From Macropodus opercularis (taxonomy: Eukaryota; Chordata; Actinopteri; Anabantiformes; Osphronemidae), in NCBI GenBank assembly GCA_030770545.1, contig CM061097.1:18432501-18496500 (forward strand): a DNA stretch of 64,000 nucleotides, written 5' to 3'. Position numbers and translations under genes: made by a program. The notes beneath the pieces are model-generated. The model worked only from the letters and a program-made list of their open reading frames with translations. It did no database searches and had not been told where the DNA came from. Below are positions 43,635-56,000 of this stretch, one piece after another (position 1 is the stretch's first letter; every line of letters begins with the position of its first letter).

Positions 43635-44900
43635 GCAACCCAGCCGTAATCTCTACAAAAACATGATTTACTGCTGCAAGATTTCAATTTAACATAAAGT
43701 AGTGACTGATATCTGCCTTTCACCTCCTTTTCAGTAGTTATTTTGTCCGCTTGATGCTTTTTCTCATCATAATCCCACATCCTGTTGGATTCTTCTCTCG
43801 GGTCTCATGCTTATGACTCATCGTCTCACGTGGAAACAATTCAATAACTGTGAGGGAGCTTTTACTTCTGTTAAATCTTGAAATACTCTCCCCAGAATCC
43901 AGGAGTTGGAGCAAAGAGAAATATAGATTTTGATGGAAGCCTTATAAACCTGTCAGTGATGTATATCATTGTTTGCTAATAGCAAGCAACATGTATCATG
44001 TCTAACTGTGCACTTCTATTGAGATCACACCATCTGTCAGTGAAGACTGCCCCCTGATGGGTGAATCTTTTTCTACAGGTCTATTACCTGCGGGTGTAGC
44101 TGAAAACGTGAGCAGCGATTTCAATTTTGGCTCAGTCCTACTGTTTAAAACTTAATGTGAGAATCCGAGCCCGGCAACCTAGACAGTGAAACTTCTGACT
44201 TGGATTCTCCTAATAACCCACAGTTTCCTTAATTCACCCTTCGTATAGTTCGCGTGGCCGGGTTGCGTTAACACCGTCAGGTTTCCCCCGGTAACACGTT
44301 TTCTGCGTCAATGGGTGACTCTCACACTCCACCCATCCTCTAACAATAGTGAATGCCCTTAGAGAACTATGTAGCTTGGTTAGACTACAGGTGGAAAACG
44401 AGAGTCATATTCCATTATGTAGCTACTGATATAAGACCTTTCCAGCCTGATGAGAATTTAATAATAATAATACATTTTACATTCAAATTGAAAATGTAAA
44501 TGTACATTAGACATTACATTACCCAGTAGTTAATGTTTTATTATGCAATTATATTTTTGATTAACTGATTTGTTAAAAGTTTGTGATTTATTAATAAAAA
44601 CAGTGCATTGTCCTCTATGCACATGTGAGGCTGCTCCCAATTCTGCTCCACATAAAGGATGGCTTGACCCTCTATGGCCTGAGTAATATAATGGCTAAAT
44701 ACACTGTCATTTGTGAGCCATTGTTTGTGCCAAGGTCAGAAATGAAATGACAGTAGGTGCTCAACATATACAATCCCAAATGTACTTTTTTTCTCTTGCA
44801 TCCTTACATGCATTCTCTTGTTATTTCTGTAAATGGACTGAGGGTGAGGCTTAAATACAGGTATTCGACTGAGCTACTGTTACCTGCTTTCATTTGGCAG
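43635..44900. other. Non-repetitive stretch without a visible gene
   Basis: No frame, RNA or repeat recognised. The 3' part (44757-44900) is the presumed intron before the G2E3-like exon. Confidence 0.4.
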
Positions 44901-45024
44901 GCTGATGCAGACTTCATCGCCTCTGTGTGCCAGGCACAATACAGTGAGAGCGGATCAAACAAAGAACAGGTTGAGGTGAAGTTAATGAATCACCTGCAGG
45001 ATTTTCTTCAGGAACTGGAGGAAG
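44901..45024 (+). pseudogene. G2E3/HECT-like gene, penultimate exon candidate
   Basis: Acceptor CATTTGGCAG, donor GAGGAAG|GTGAAT. The reading ADADFIASVCQAQYSESGSN continues to a Leu/Glu-rich helix (LQDFLQELEEG). This is reminiscent of the fish-expanded uncharacterised proteins with a G2E3-like HECT end. Its phase (1) does not join the reading frame of the next exon cleanly, so either the donor is misjudged or the gene is broken. Confidence 0.4.
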
Positions 45025-45193
45025 GTGAATTGTTCCACAATTTAGAAATGAAGTACATTCCTTCTATTTCTCTTTTTATAGCATAATTATCTCCTCTTAA
45101 GTGCTTCTAGTGCATCTAATTTATGTAATAACACAAGTGTATGTCAGCTCAGTTTTATTATTTATTATTTTATTTAAATGCTTTTTGGTGCAG

Positions 45194-45486
45194 ATGAAAC
45201 TGGACCAGGGAAAGAGGAAGCTGCATGTGCAGCAATTTCTCAAAGCTTTTCTCCAGTGGGTAACAGGGCAGGGCCACATTCCTGTCCTGCAAGAAGAAAA
45301 GAAAAGTTTCAAAGTAACGGTGAAGTTTGATCATCACTGTCAAATGCATTTTGGAGAACACAAGATACTGTCACAGCTTGCAGTAGCACCATCACATAAA
45401 CTGTTCAACACATGATAACATATCAAGATTTCAAAGCAGTCCTGATAGAAGCGTTTTATCAGGGACAAGAATTCTCAATGGTTTAA
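45194..45486 (+). pseudogene. G2E3/HECT-like gene, terminal exon (frameshifted)
   Basis: Follows the acceptor TTTTTGGTGCAG. One frame reads FLKAFLQWVTGQGHIPVLQE and on through KVTVKFDHHCQ, similar to the region before the end of HECT-like domains in fish G2E3-related proteins. That frame ends in TGA at 45413-45415. The expected C-terminal end (TYQDFKAVLIEAFYQGQEFS) appears in another frame and stops at 45484-45486. A single frameshift near 45405 would explain this. The conserved HECT catalytic Cys region is not identifiable. G2E3-type proteins are E3 ubiquitin ligase relatives; activity here is unlikely. Confidence 0.55.
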
Positions 45487-45641
45487 ATATTAAACATTTG
45501 AATGCAACTGGTAAAGTTGTGGAAGCTCAGGTTGACAGTGAAAGCAAATGTCAAATTGTAGTCATTTAGTGGTTGTTTTCATGAAAGTTTATGCACATTT
45601 ATTTGTCAGTGAATGTCGTTATATATTCATAGTTCACGTGT

Positions 45642-45647
45642 AATAAA
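45642..45647 (+). terminator. Polyadenylation signal AATAAA downstream of the G2E3-like exon
   Basis: AATAAA in GTAATAAAGTGTTATACC, 156 bp past the second stop, suits the 3' end of that gene. Confidence 0.5.
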
Positions 45648-45779
45648 GTGTTATACCATCATTGCTTCTTTGAGTTTTAATGAAATAATGTCACAGATAA
45701 ACGTGACATAAAGTATTTTATAACCTCTGAGCAGTGTATCTGACATTGCATTTGTTGTTACACCTACCATGATACTGGG

Positions 45780-45982
45780 TCACTGAAACATATGAAGACA
45801 GCGAATATAAGTATCACAACCATGGGAGTCTGATGCTTCTGTCGGGTCCACAGATGCTTGAAGCTGAGCCATATCCTGCTCATTCAGGGGGCTGGGGAAT
45901 TCTGGACCAACAACTCCACTCTGTAATTGAAACTCATCAGGTCTAGGGCAATATCCCAGTCTATGTCAAGCTCCTGTAGATC
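45780..45982 (-). other. Candidate minus-strand second exon
   Basis: On the minus strand the acceptor TTTTTGTATCCTAG precedes GATCTACAGGAGCTTGACAT. One frame opens DLQELDIDWDIALDLMSF and stops after about 33 codons; another frame reads PEFPSPLNEQDMAQLQASVD. Neither gives a recognised protein. The 5' end joins the donor at 46294. Confidence 0.35.
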
Positions 45983-46294
45983 CTAGGATACAAAAAGCTG
46001 GTTAAACATTGTATTGTTGTACCGTACAGTTTTCCAGTGTCCTTATGAAAAGGTTACTGATCATGAAACACTGATTTATTTATTCATTAATCCCAGATGA
46101 AATGCTAAATTGTCTAGCTGGAGTAAATCGCTGCATAGCCAAACGTTAAACAGACATGCATATTGCTTTGTGTATTCAATTAGCGCGGTTAGCATCATGC
46201 TAACTGTCATACAACAGTTAGCATGAGTGACCACACTGATCTATAAACCTGGACATTATGTAAGAACAGCTCCATAAAAATGACAACCTCTTAC

Positions 46295-46400
46295 CTGAGG
46301 CCCTTGGCCTTGGTCCAGGCTGAAAGACTAAAGTCACTTTTCTTCTGCTCCGTATGGGGAAAGTAAGCGCTCGTCCACAGTGTAACCGATCCTGTCATTG
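46295..46400 (-). other. Candidate minus-strand first exon
   Basis: A strong minus-strand donor (GGGCCTCAG|GTAAGA) ends an exon whose 5' side lies in a slightly CpG-rich area around 46340-46460. No start codon is in frame with the next exon, so it would be a 5' untranslated or non-coding exon. Confidence 0.35.
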
Positions 46401-47700
46401 GTCAGCGGCTCTGGCTTCCTATTGGTTGGTTCATTTTGACAGGGTCCTCTCAGGTCGTTCAACGCAGAATCAAGCGTGAGACGTTTTGAGAGCGAGCGGC
46501 AGGAACCGAGAGCAAGAAAGAGGATTAAAGCAGGAGGACTGGAAATCTGAGAGCACGAATACAGATTTGAACGCGAGCAGAGACATTTTGAATGCAAGGG
46601 AAGGGTTTTGAGAGAAAGCACAACAAAATCTGAACATTATATCGTTAAAGTGTGCTCTTGAATTGAAAAACTGCCTCTTGATTAAAGATAGTAATCTCAT
46701 CCCATATCAATGGAGCCACATGTGGAGACAAACACTCACACCTACGAGGAATTTACATTCTCCGGTCAACCTGAATGCATCTACAGTATTTGGACTGTGG
46801 GAGGAAACAGGAGACTGGTTTTCTGAAGTGAACAGCTGCATTTCATTAATTAGATCGTGCACAGTGGCAGAAACATTTCATTTGAAATGTTAACTTCTCA
46901 CAAGACACAGCGTTCAAAGAATTATGTCTATGAGTAAAAAGTTTGTTTTCTGTTTTCAGATTTAAAAAAACAACCAAATCACAACATATAACGTCTTTAA
47001 CAGAGGCAACTGGCTGTGTAATAAATAAAGAACAATGAAACATGAACAATCAATGTAAAAAACAGCAAAGATTTTTAAAGCTAAATTCAGGCTGCAGCCA
47101 TTTGCAGAAACCTTTGCAGACAACAGTTTAAACCGGGTCCGGTTTCCTGTAGAATGAACAGCTCTAACGATCCAAACGTCACTGATGCTCACGTGAGACC
47201 AGAACATGTGATTTTAAACTGGATTAGACACAGTACGTGAATGTTTATGTTCAGTCTTCACCGTGTGGCATTGATGACATCACACGTAGCCCTGGTAGAC
47301 GTAAACAAACCGGTGCCAGATCATTCCAAAGAAGAGACATTTGTTGTAAGTAAATCATGAAAATGATTTGCTTTCTGCAAGACTGTTTACTGTTGACTTT
47401 TTCTGTTTCATGACTTGTTTGTGCACAAAATAAACAACTGTGGTTTATACTTGCAAAAGTCACAAGATGTCAAACTTGCAGTGTTTCTGCACCAGTACTT
47501 TACACGTAGTGACCAAATTCTACATTCTGTTCCACTGCATTTCACTGTGTAGCTGTGAATCAACATCTAACCTATAGAACCAACTTACATATTAAATAGA
47601 ACTGAATTAAAGACGAATTGATTTAAGAACTGAGTGAAGCATTTGAACATTTAAAATACAAATGAAAAAAAGAACAAGAAGGGCCATTGAAACAGTGTAT
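46400..47700. other. Stretch without a recognised feature
   Basis: Unique in the window, AT-rich towards 47000-47700, with only short frames that lack splice or start context. Confidence 0.4.
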
Positions 47701-47739
47701 TTTTTTTAATCTTTATTGATTACCGGTCCCTGAGCAAGC

Positions 47740-47935
47740 ACGAGGCGACGGTGGGGAGGAAAAACTCCCGCTTACGGAAGAAACCTCCAGCAGAACCAGG
47801 CTCAGGGTGGGCGGTCGTCTGCCTCGACCGGTGATGGGTGGAGTTTAGCTCCTCCCAAGGCTGTTCCAAGGCCAGTCGAGACATGCTCTCTCCTGCCTGG
47901 GTCTTCCCTGGAGTGGGGTTTAGCTCCACCCATCA
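47740..47935 (-). mobile_element. L2-type repeat core, minus strand
   Basis: Contains GAGGAAAAACTCCC and GAAACCTCCAGCAGAACC, the reverse complement of the core in the element at 19440-19720. The flanking sequence differs, so this is a different subfamily. Confidence 0.5.
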
Positions 47936-47959
47936 CTTCAAATTTAGCCCCCACTTACC

Positions 47960-48790
47960 CCCTCTCCCACTTCTGACCTCTGTTGGCTTCTCCACTTGAG
48001 GCAGGAACTCTGCCCCAACCGAGAGGACACGTCACCGTTTTCCGGTCGAGAACCACGGCCTCAAACTCTGAGGTCTGATTCTCACCCCAGCCGCTTCACA
48101 CTCGACTGCAAACCGCCCCAGTGCAAGTGGAACAGGTCTGGCTTACTGTCGGTAATGCGAACCAGTATCCTCCTGTATAGAGCTGGTCCAGCGTTCCACG
48201 GCTCGGGCAAAAACCAGATTATCCCTCCAGAATCGGAGGTTCGACCACTGGCCAGATTCTCAGAGTATTCCTTCCACCGTGAGATGACAGCCCCAGTCAA
48301 GGTCAGCAGCTCCCCACCTCCTCTGTAAACAGCCTTGGTGAAGAACCTCTTTCCCCTTCCGAGGTGCCAAACGGTTTGCCAGAATGTCTTTGAAGCCGAC
48401 CAACAGTCCTCCTCCATGGCCTCCCCGAGCTCTTCCCAGGTCAGAGTTTTTGCCCCCACACTTGCTCGGGCTGCAGCACGCTTGGCCCGCCGATGCTCTT
48501 CGTGGCCAACGCCCCGACGAGGACCGGAGACCTTGTCGCCACGGCTTCGGGCAATTGCGTGGACAATGGAGGTGGAACCTCCCTCTAATCTGGTAAAAGC
48601 TCTCCCGGAGGTGGGAGCTGAAGACCCCTCTGACGGACGCTTCAGCTAGACACTGCCACCAGACCCCTACGGGTCTACTGAGACTGTCCGGCTTCTACCT
48701 CCACCAGTGGCTCCAACTCACCACCAGATGGCGATAAGTTGACAGCTCAGTCCTGCTGTTCCCTAGATTGTCCATTTGGGAAACTGTATG
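47960..48790 (-). mobile_element. RTE-type LINE fragment (reverse transcriptase region), minus strand
   Basis: Minus-strand frames carry segments I recognise from teleost RTE/Expander-like retrotransposons: KTFWQTVWHLGRGKRFFTKA and GGGELLTLTGAVISRWKEY in one frame, and downstream FEAVVLDRKTV. The region between the last two is shorter than in full elements, so there is an internal deletion. The endonuclease-side sequence extends to about 48790. It is not functional. Confidence 0.65.
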
Positions 48791-49149
48791 TTTGCCACGT
48801 GGTGCTCGAGCTCAGATCAGGGTGTGAACAGGTGCCCAAGCAGAGATGTCAGCACAGCACTGCAACTGTCAGGTGGCCAATATATCCAATTCAGTCAAAT
48901 TAGTGCCATGTCAAATTCACCAGGTCGTATTTTGATTTGCGTTTCATTCCAGGTATTTACATTTGATTCTCAGACACAACTGAAGACACCCCCTCATGTC
49001 AGAACCCACCCAGACGGGTGGTATCCAACAAAGGGGCGTTATACTAAGTTGTGTCTCAGACTGAAATGAAACACCTGCAAAAAAAGGCGAATTTGGAATT
49101 TGGAAGCTCAATAGATAAATACCTAGCTAAGCTAAAATGTTGAAGTGGG
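48791..49149. other. Spacer between LINE fragments
   Basis: No feature recognised; a (A)n/AAAAAGG run near 49080. Confidence 0.35.
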
Positions 49150-50180
49150 AATTTAACGTGTATCTTCCAAACAAAGAAGAGGTTTGTAAGACACCACTGA
49201 CCTGCCACTTACAGTGTGCCTGTACAGCTCCACCCAAGAACCTCCCACACCGTGACCATCACAGCTCGAACAACACTGGTGACGGCCCGGTGAGCCGTGG
49301 GCATACACCACCCTGAAGGTGTCCACAGCCCCATCAGAGGTCATCACCTTGGAGAGGAAGTAAGTGGGGCTCAGATGTGGAGGGAGAAGGTTCCCTCCCT
49401 CCACTTGGGAGGGACCTCCATCCCTCCACCCACCCCCCCACCCCACCCATAGGCTCATGGGGCGTTGGAGCACCCCAAGACCCACTGGCAGGAAAAGGGT
49501 AGGGTTTACCCTGGACCGGGTGTCAATCTGTCACAGGGCCACATACACAGGCAGAGCACCTCACAGGTTATCGTGACTGTGCCTCCGGGATCCTACCCGT
49601 CATGGGCGAACCAGCCTTCCAAACCTGGCCAGTAGCGGTGGTAAACCTGTTTGGGCTTAGTGCTTTCATACACTGGGGAAGATGTTCAGTGTCTTGCCCA
49701 ATGACACATCAACACAAGTCCAGAGGAGCCAGGAATCGAACCGCCGATCCTACGACTGGTGGACGACTCCCTTCTCCCAAGGCACGTAAATCCCAGTGTA
49801 GTTCAATTTGGTAGATCCCTCCCTTTTCCTCCTCCCACCCCTCCCCACTGGCAGGAAAGAGGTAGGGTTAGATAGTCGTGGGGCTGTGGGCTCTGCCTTT
49901 CTCTCCTGCCTCCTTTGGGGTTTGCTTTGTCTTTCTGGGGAGTGTTAAGACCTCAACACAGTTTGGGTCAACTAATTAACTGTGTCTCTTTAGCTCCAGG
50001 TCTTTTCAAGTTGCCAACTTTGGGCTTTGAACCGCTCTTAGTCTGGCCTGTCGCCCAGGACCTGTTTGCCTTGGGAGACCCTACCAGGGGTATTTAGCCC
50101 CTGACAACATAGCTCCCAGGGTCATTCAGGCACACAAACTCCTCCACCATGATAAGGTGGCGGTTCAAGGAGGAGGCTTA
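49150..50180. mobile_element. LINE-like repeat mosaic, plus orientation in its 3' half
   Basis: Includes the common fish repeat core CAGTGTCTTGCCCAATGACA followed by GGAATCGAACC near 49735, and a segment ending CACCATGATAAGGTGGCGGT near 50145 that I associate with the 5' part of RTE-like elements. A C-rich low-complexity tract lies at 49395-49450. No intact frame. Confidence 0.5.
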
Positions 50181-50227
50181 CTCTGTGCAGGTCGGGGGAA
50201 AATTGGAGGACTCTGGAGGAGTCTGGT

Positions 50228-52245
50228 ATCTATACTAATTTTAATCTAAAATGAACATTTGATCTCAGCTGTTAAATTTTTTACCTGTGTCTCTGTCCAC
50301 TGGGAGGTTTGTGACTACAGCCGCTGCTCCTCTGCACCGAGAGGAGTCTGGCATCTATGTCAGACGCCTCCTGGACGCCTCTGTGGTGAAGTGTTGTGGG
50401 CGTGTGGCGCCGTGTAGAGGCCCTGAGGAAGACGTAGGACACGCTGGAGGAGTCTGGCATCTAGGTCACTGAATGCAACACAAGCTGGTGTCAGTGAAGT
50501 AGCATCAATCATGTGACTTTTACAAACCAACCCCAGCTGTTCATGTACTGAACAAACAACTCAGGAAACAAATAAAGTCCATTTAACTCAGATACTGACC
50601 TTCTTCATTTTCTTGCTCGTCTCAGTCTGACGTCGTTTCGACTGAAACTAACACAACACGAAACTCACTGACACGACAAAAACTCGCACATAAAGTCAGT
50701 GAATGTTTTTAGTTTAACTTATTCAATACATAGTAACAATAATATACAATGAACATTTGATCTCAGCTGTTAAATGTCTCAGAGTGTGATGTAATGTCAG
50801 GGTCAGAGAGCAGCCTTTAAACATGATTTGCTGATGGACCGTGTTACAGGTTTAGACACAGGTTGAAACCTTCAGGTCTCGTGTCATCATCAGCTGCTGT
50901 TCCAGCAGAGAGAAGCACCAACAGCTGCTACAGACAAATGCTGGTGAACAATCAGTTCACTGAAACGTCAACCTTACCCACAAAACCCAACGTCTGCCCT
51001 CCAGCATTCAGAGTTTTTCACGCTTTGTCTTATTGGGGCGTTGAGCATCATTTGGCTTTCAGACAACTGTGAACAGATGTAGTTACTGTACATCACATGA
51101 CAGGAAGGTGACATGTGGCAGATGTGAAAACCCTCATCCACACATCTCACATCTGCAGTCGAGCTTTTTAGATCTGCTGCACTTCAACCGATAATAATTT
51201 CAGACATGAAAAAAACTCGTTTCTTCTGGACAGGTGACTTATTTAAGAAGCATCGACCAGAAAACTCTTAGTTCCCTTTGACTCAGCAACATTTTGCTGC
51301 TGGTTCCAGGATGTGTTGACTCCAACAGCTTTAAAGGCTTTGGTAGGTCCATTAGAGGCCTGAGCGTCACGTTCTCAAGATAGTCACCGGTTGAACTTTG
51401 ACACGTCCATCAACAATGAACGGCTTTAGTTCAACTGATTCAATAAATAGTAACTTTAATCTAAAATGAACATTTGATCTCAGCTGTTAAATGTTTTACC
51501 CGTGTCTCTTTCCACTGGGAGGTTTGTGACTACAGCCGCTGCTCCTCCGCACCGAGAGGAGTCTGGCATCTAGGTCACTGAATGCAACACAAGCTGGTGT
51601 CAGTGAAGTAGTATCAATCATGTGACTTTTACAAACCAACCCCAGCTGTTTATTCACTGAACAAGCAACTCAGGAAAAAAATAAAGTCCATTTAACTCAG
51701 ATACTGAGCTTCTTCATTTTCCCGCTCGTCTCAGTCTGACGTCGTTTTGACTGAAACTAACAAAACACGAAACACACAACTCACTGACAAGACAAAAACT
51801 CGCACATAAAGTCAGTGAATGTTTTTAGTTTAACTTATTCAAGAAATAGTAACAAAAATATACAATGAACATTTGATCTTAGTTGTTAAATGTCTCAGAG
51901 TCTGATGTAATGTCAGGGTCAGAGTGCAGCCTTTAAACATGATTCGCTGATGGACCGTGTTACAGGTTTAGACACAGGTTGAAACCTTCAGGTCTCGTGT
52001 CATTATCAGCTGCTGTTCCAGCAGAGAGAAGCACCAAAAGCTGCTACAGACAAACGCGGGTGAACAATCAGTTCACTGAAACGTCAACATTACCCACAAA
52101 GCCCAACGTCTGCCCTCCAGCATTCAGAGTTTTCCACGCTTTGTCATTTTGGGGCGTTGAGCATCATTTGGCTTTCAGACAACTGTGAACAGCTGTAGTT
52201 ACTGTACATCACACGACAGGAAGGTGACATGTGGCAGATGTAATC
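50228..52245. repeat. Tandem duplication, about 1.1-1.2 kb unit, two copies
   Basis: Copy 1 (about 50228-51120) and copy 2 (about 51450-52245) share, for example, the frame starting MKPSGLVS at 50863 and 51979 (offset 1116), whereas the left part is offset by 1220. The change is due to about 105 bp missing from copy 2, between two direct repeats GAGGAGTCTGGCATCT (50341 and 50447 in copy 1). The short frames have no recognised product. Confidence 0.85.
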
Positions 52246-52249
52246 ATTT

Positions 52250-52720
52250 TCCATCTTAGCTCAATGATGTAATCTTAAACCCAAGCAAGGAGGAGCTGCT
52301 TGTTATTGGTGACAAGTTCAGCTGTTCCAGACTGAATGTGGTGTTTTTGTTGTAAACCTGGATCTCACCCTAACAACTTGGGTTCCCTCTGTCTAGGCAC
52401 CGCAGCAGTGGACGTCATCACACCAACCACTTCTCTAACGTTCATAACTTTCTCCCACAAGCTCTGTTAATATGAGAGGAGGGTGTGGAGTCGGATTGAT
52501 GCTTAATCTGTGCATTAATACCCCCATTGCTTTGAGTCCACCTCAAACCACAGCTGCGATGTATGTGTTGCACTTTTGTCTATGTGCCTCTCAGCTATCT
52601 GCTCTCAGGTTAAAGCTGCAGTAACTGTCCAGGCACTAGAGTGATCTGGACACAGAGGATCCTCATCCAGGATCGTGTAGAGGAAAGACCATAAAAAATG
52701 AAATAAAAATAGATTCAATT
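52250..52720. other. Stretch without a recognised feature
   Basis: Some sequence resembles LINE reverse-transcriptase remnants by composition, but no motif is clear. Confidence 0.3.
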
Positions 52721-52721
52721 T

Positions 52722-53088
52722 TCAATTCAATTCATTTCAACTTTATTTATATAGCGCCAATTCACAACAAGAACACGACAACAAAACAAGCAGCAACAGA
52801 ACACAGGCAGGATGGTTGGACCAGCAACTGAACACTGGAGACACACGGCTCTGAGTCTGACGATACCTGGAGATGAGAATAGAGAGAGAGACAGAAAGAG
52901 AGAAGCACAATTACAACAGAAAGGAGACAAAGTCACGTGTGGACATGGAGGCAAGTTAGTGGATACAAGAAATCGAAAAGTAGAGGAGCTCAGTGAATGA
53001 AGGACGTCCCCCAGCATCTACGTCTATAGCAGCTTAACTAAGAGATGGTTCAGAGTGACCAGAACCATCTTTAACTATATGCTTTGTC
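52722..53088 (-). mobile_element. L2-type LINE 3' fragment, minus strand, at a duplication breakpoint
   Basis: Reverse complement of the element at 19230-19890, starting from its TTCAACTTTATTTATATAGC tail and ending at the ATATGCTTTGT sequence that corresponds to about 19297. The middle (equivalent of 19640-19830) is deleted. Its right end abuts R sequence (CATCACAGAGAGGAGAC) with no other spacer. Confidence 0.75.
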
Positions 53089-56000
53089 ATCACAGAGAGG
53101 AGACTTGTTGGCTTTCGCCTCAACAATGAGTTAGTGTTACAGGTTCAGAGGTTCATCATAAAATACTGTGATGTAAATGCAGTTTGTATGTGATATACAA
53201 GATGGTTCATAACACTGTACTCACTGTGAACGGAGCATCCGCTGTCCGCCTCCTGTCCCGAACATCAGGCGGGAATCCAGTCCTCCTTTTTCTGTTTAGA
53301 GGAAGCTTTCCCTTGTGTCGGCTGTAACCCTCAGTCTGGACTCAGGCGTCAGTCGGCAGACTGTCCGTCCCACTTCTGACAACAAGATGTCGTGGAAAAA
53401 CCTTCTTCAAATGCTGGAACATACTGAGAAAACTAGAGGAGCATGTTGGTGTAATGAACCAGCTCAATGTTTAGTACGTGCTGGCATGAGGAAGACATCC
53501 TACAGCGAACCACTGTCTTCTGATGGATGTTAACACCAGAGCTTCTTATATATTGTAACACAATGGTTTAGCCACCCCTCGCATGCTACCTGCTGTCTAA
53601 ACGCATGTTCCATTTGGCCAACAGACCAACCTGGTAAAGCTTCTAACTTCCCCATTTTGTTCCCTGTGGTTGTGTAGATTCACTTGGGCCGGTGCTTAAA
53701 CTTTCAATGGGCTTATCATTCACACAGGGGTTTTCACTCACACTGATCTTCCCATCTCATCGTATGGTTGGACCTTATCACACATACTCTAACTTTGGGA
53801 GACTCTCTTCAGCCAGGTAGTTTGTATGACACATTGGTTCAGAGCAACGTACCCTGTAGTGTGCTTATCAGCAATGCACACGGGACACTGAAGGAGTCAT
53901 CGCAAAGCTTATGATGTTATTATATCAGTCATACGCCCATTTTATTCAGATGGGACATCCCTAGATGTATGAATAATCTAAAAATTGAAATGTACTCAAA
54001 TAAAACTAAATACAAGCTAGGTTTACCACAAAGTGACACAAATGAAGACAAAAAAATCTGCTTTAAAACATAGGCCACAGTGTTGCTGAACTTTTTCTTA
54101 CACATGTGTTTGATTCTCTTTAAACCCATGAATGACTTACACAAGGTAAGACTTCAGTATTCGTAATATTCTAGATGTAACTTCACTGTAACACTGACCA
54201 CTAAAGAAATCACAGAACGCGTCAGGTGACTAAACCATTTCACAGATCTACACACACATTCTTCACCTACACATAGTTGCTTCAGATCACTGGACTCACT
54301 CTGAATGGAGCGTCCGCTGTCTGCCTCCTGTCCCGGATGTCAGGCGGGAATCCAGTCCTGTTTCTGTGGAGCAGGTGGAACTTCTCCATGGTGTCGGCTG
54401 TAAACATCAGTCTGGACTCAGGCGCCGGTCAGCAGACTGTCCATCACGCTTTTATACTAAAAAAATAAAACCAATACAAATCAAATTAATTAAAATACAA
54501 GCTAAGTTTAACACAAAGTTATGTGTAAGAAGACAAAGAAGTTTTAAAGATGTGCCCAAATCAATGCTTTGCCCCAACCTACAGGAAACTCCTGTAATTT
54601 GTTAATACCCAAAGCATCTATTCCATACAGCTGCACTTTCAGTCTATAACCTGTTAACTAATGATCAGTAGCCTGAGCATCACAGAGAGGAGACTTGTTG
54701 GCTCTCGCCTCAACAATGAGTTAGTGTTATAGGTTCAGAGGTTCATCGTAAAATATTGTGATGTAAATGCAGTTTTTATGTGATATACGAGATGGTTCAT
54801 AACACTGTACTCACTGTGAACGGAGCATCCGCTGTCCGCCTCCTGTCCCGAACATCAGGCGGGAATCCAGTCCTCCTTTTTCTGTTTAGAGGAACCTTTC
54901 CCTTGTGTCGGCTGTAACCCTCAGTCTGGACTCTGGCGTCAGTCGGCAGACTGTCCGTCCCACTTCTGACACCAAGATGTCGTGGAAAAACCTTCTTCAA
55001 ATGCTGGAACATACTGAGAAAACTAGAGGAGCATGTTGGTGTAATGAACCAGCTCAATGTTTAGTACGTGCTGGCATGAGGAAGACATCCTACAGCGAAC
55101 CACTGTCTTCTGATGGATGTTAACACCAGAGCTTCTTATATATTGTAACACAATGGTTTAGCCACCCCTCGCATGCTACCTGCTGTCTAAACGCATGTTC
55201 CATTTGGCCAACAGACCAACCTGGTAAAGCTTCTAACTTCCCCATTTTGTTCCCTGTGGTTGTGTAGATTCACTTGGGCCGGTGCTTAAACTTTCAATGG
55301 GCTTATCATTCACACAGGGGTTTTCACTCACACTGATCTTCCCATCTCATCGTATGGTTGGACCTTATCACACATACTCTAACTTTGGGTGACTCTCTTC
55401 AGCCAGGTAGTTTGTATGACACATTGGTTCAGAGCAACGTACCCTGTAGTGTGCTTATCAGCAATGCACACGGGACACTGAAGGAGTCATCGCAAAGCTT
55501 ATGATGTTATTATATCAGTCATACGCCCATTTTATTCAGATGGGACATCCCTAGATGTATGAATAATCTAAAAATTGAAATGTACTCAAATAAAACTAAA
55601 TACAAGCTAGGTTTACCACAAAGTGACACAAATGAAGACAAAAAAATCTGCTTTAAAACATAGGCCACAGTGTTGCTGAACTTTTTCTTACACATGTGTT
55701 TGATTCTCTTTAAACCCATGAATGACTTACACAAGGTAAGACTTCAGTATTCGTAATATTCTAGATGTAACTTCACTGTAACACTGACCACTAAAGAAAT
55801 CACAGAACGCGTCAGGTGACTAAACCATTTCACAGATCTACACACACATTCTTCACCTACACATAGTTGCTTCAGATCACTGGACTCACTCTGAATGGAG
55901 CGTCCGCTGTCTGCCTCCTGTCCCGGATGTCAGGCGGGAATCCAGTCCTGTTTCTGTGGAGCAGGTGGAACTTCTCCATGGTGTCGGCTGTAAACATCAG

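Noticed and set aside
46334..46621. A 95-codon minus-strand frame as a gene
   Set aside because: It overlaps the candidate first exon and its CpG-richer flank, but has no homologue I know, and the donor at 46294 lies past its stop.
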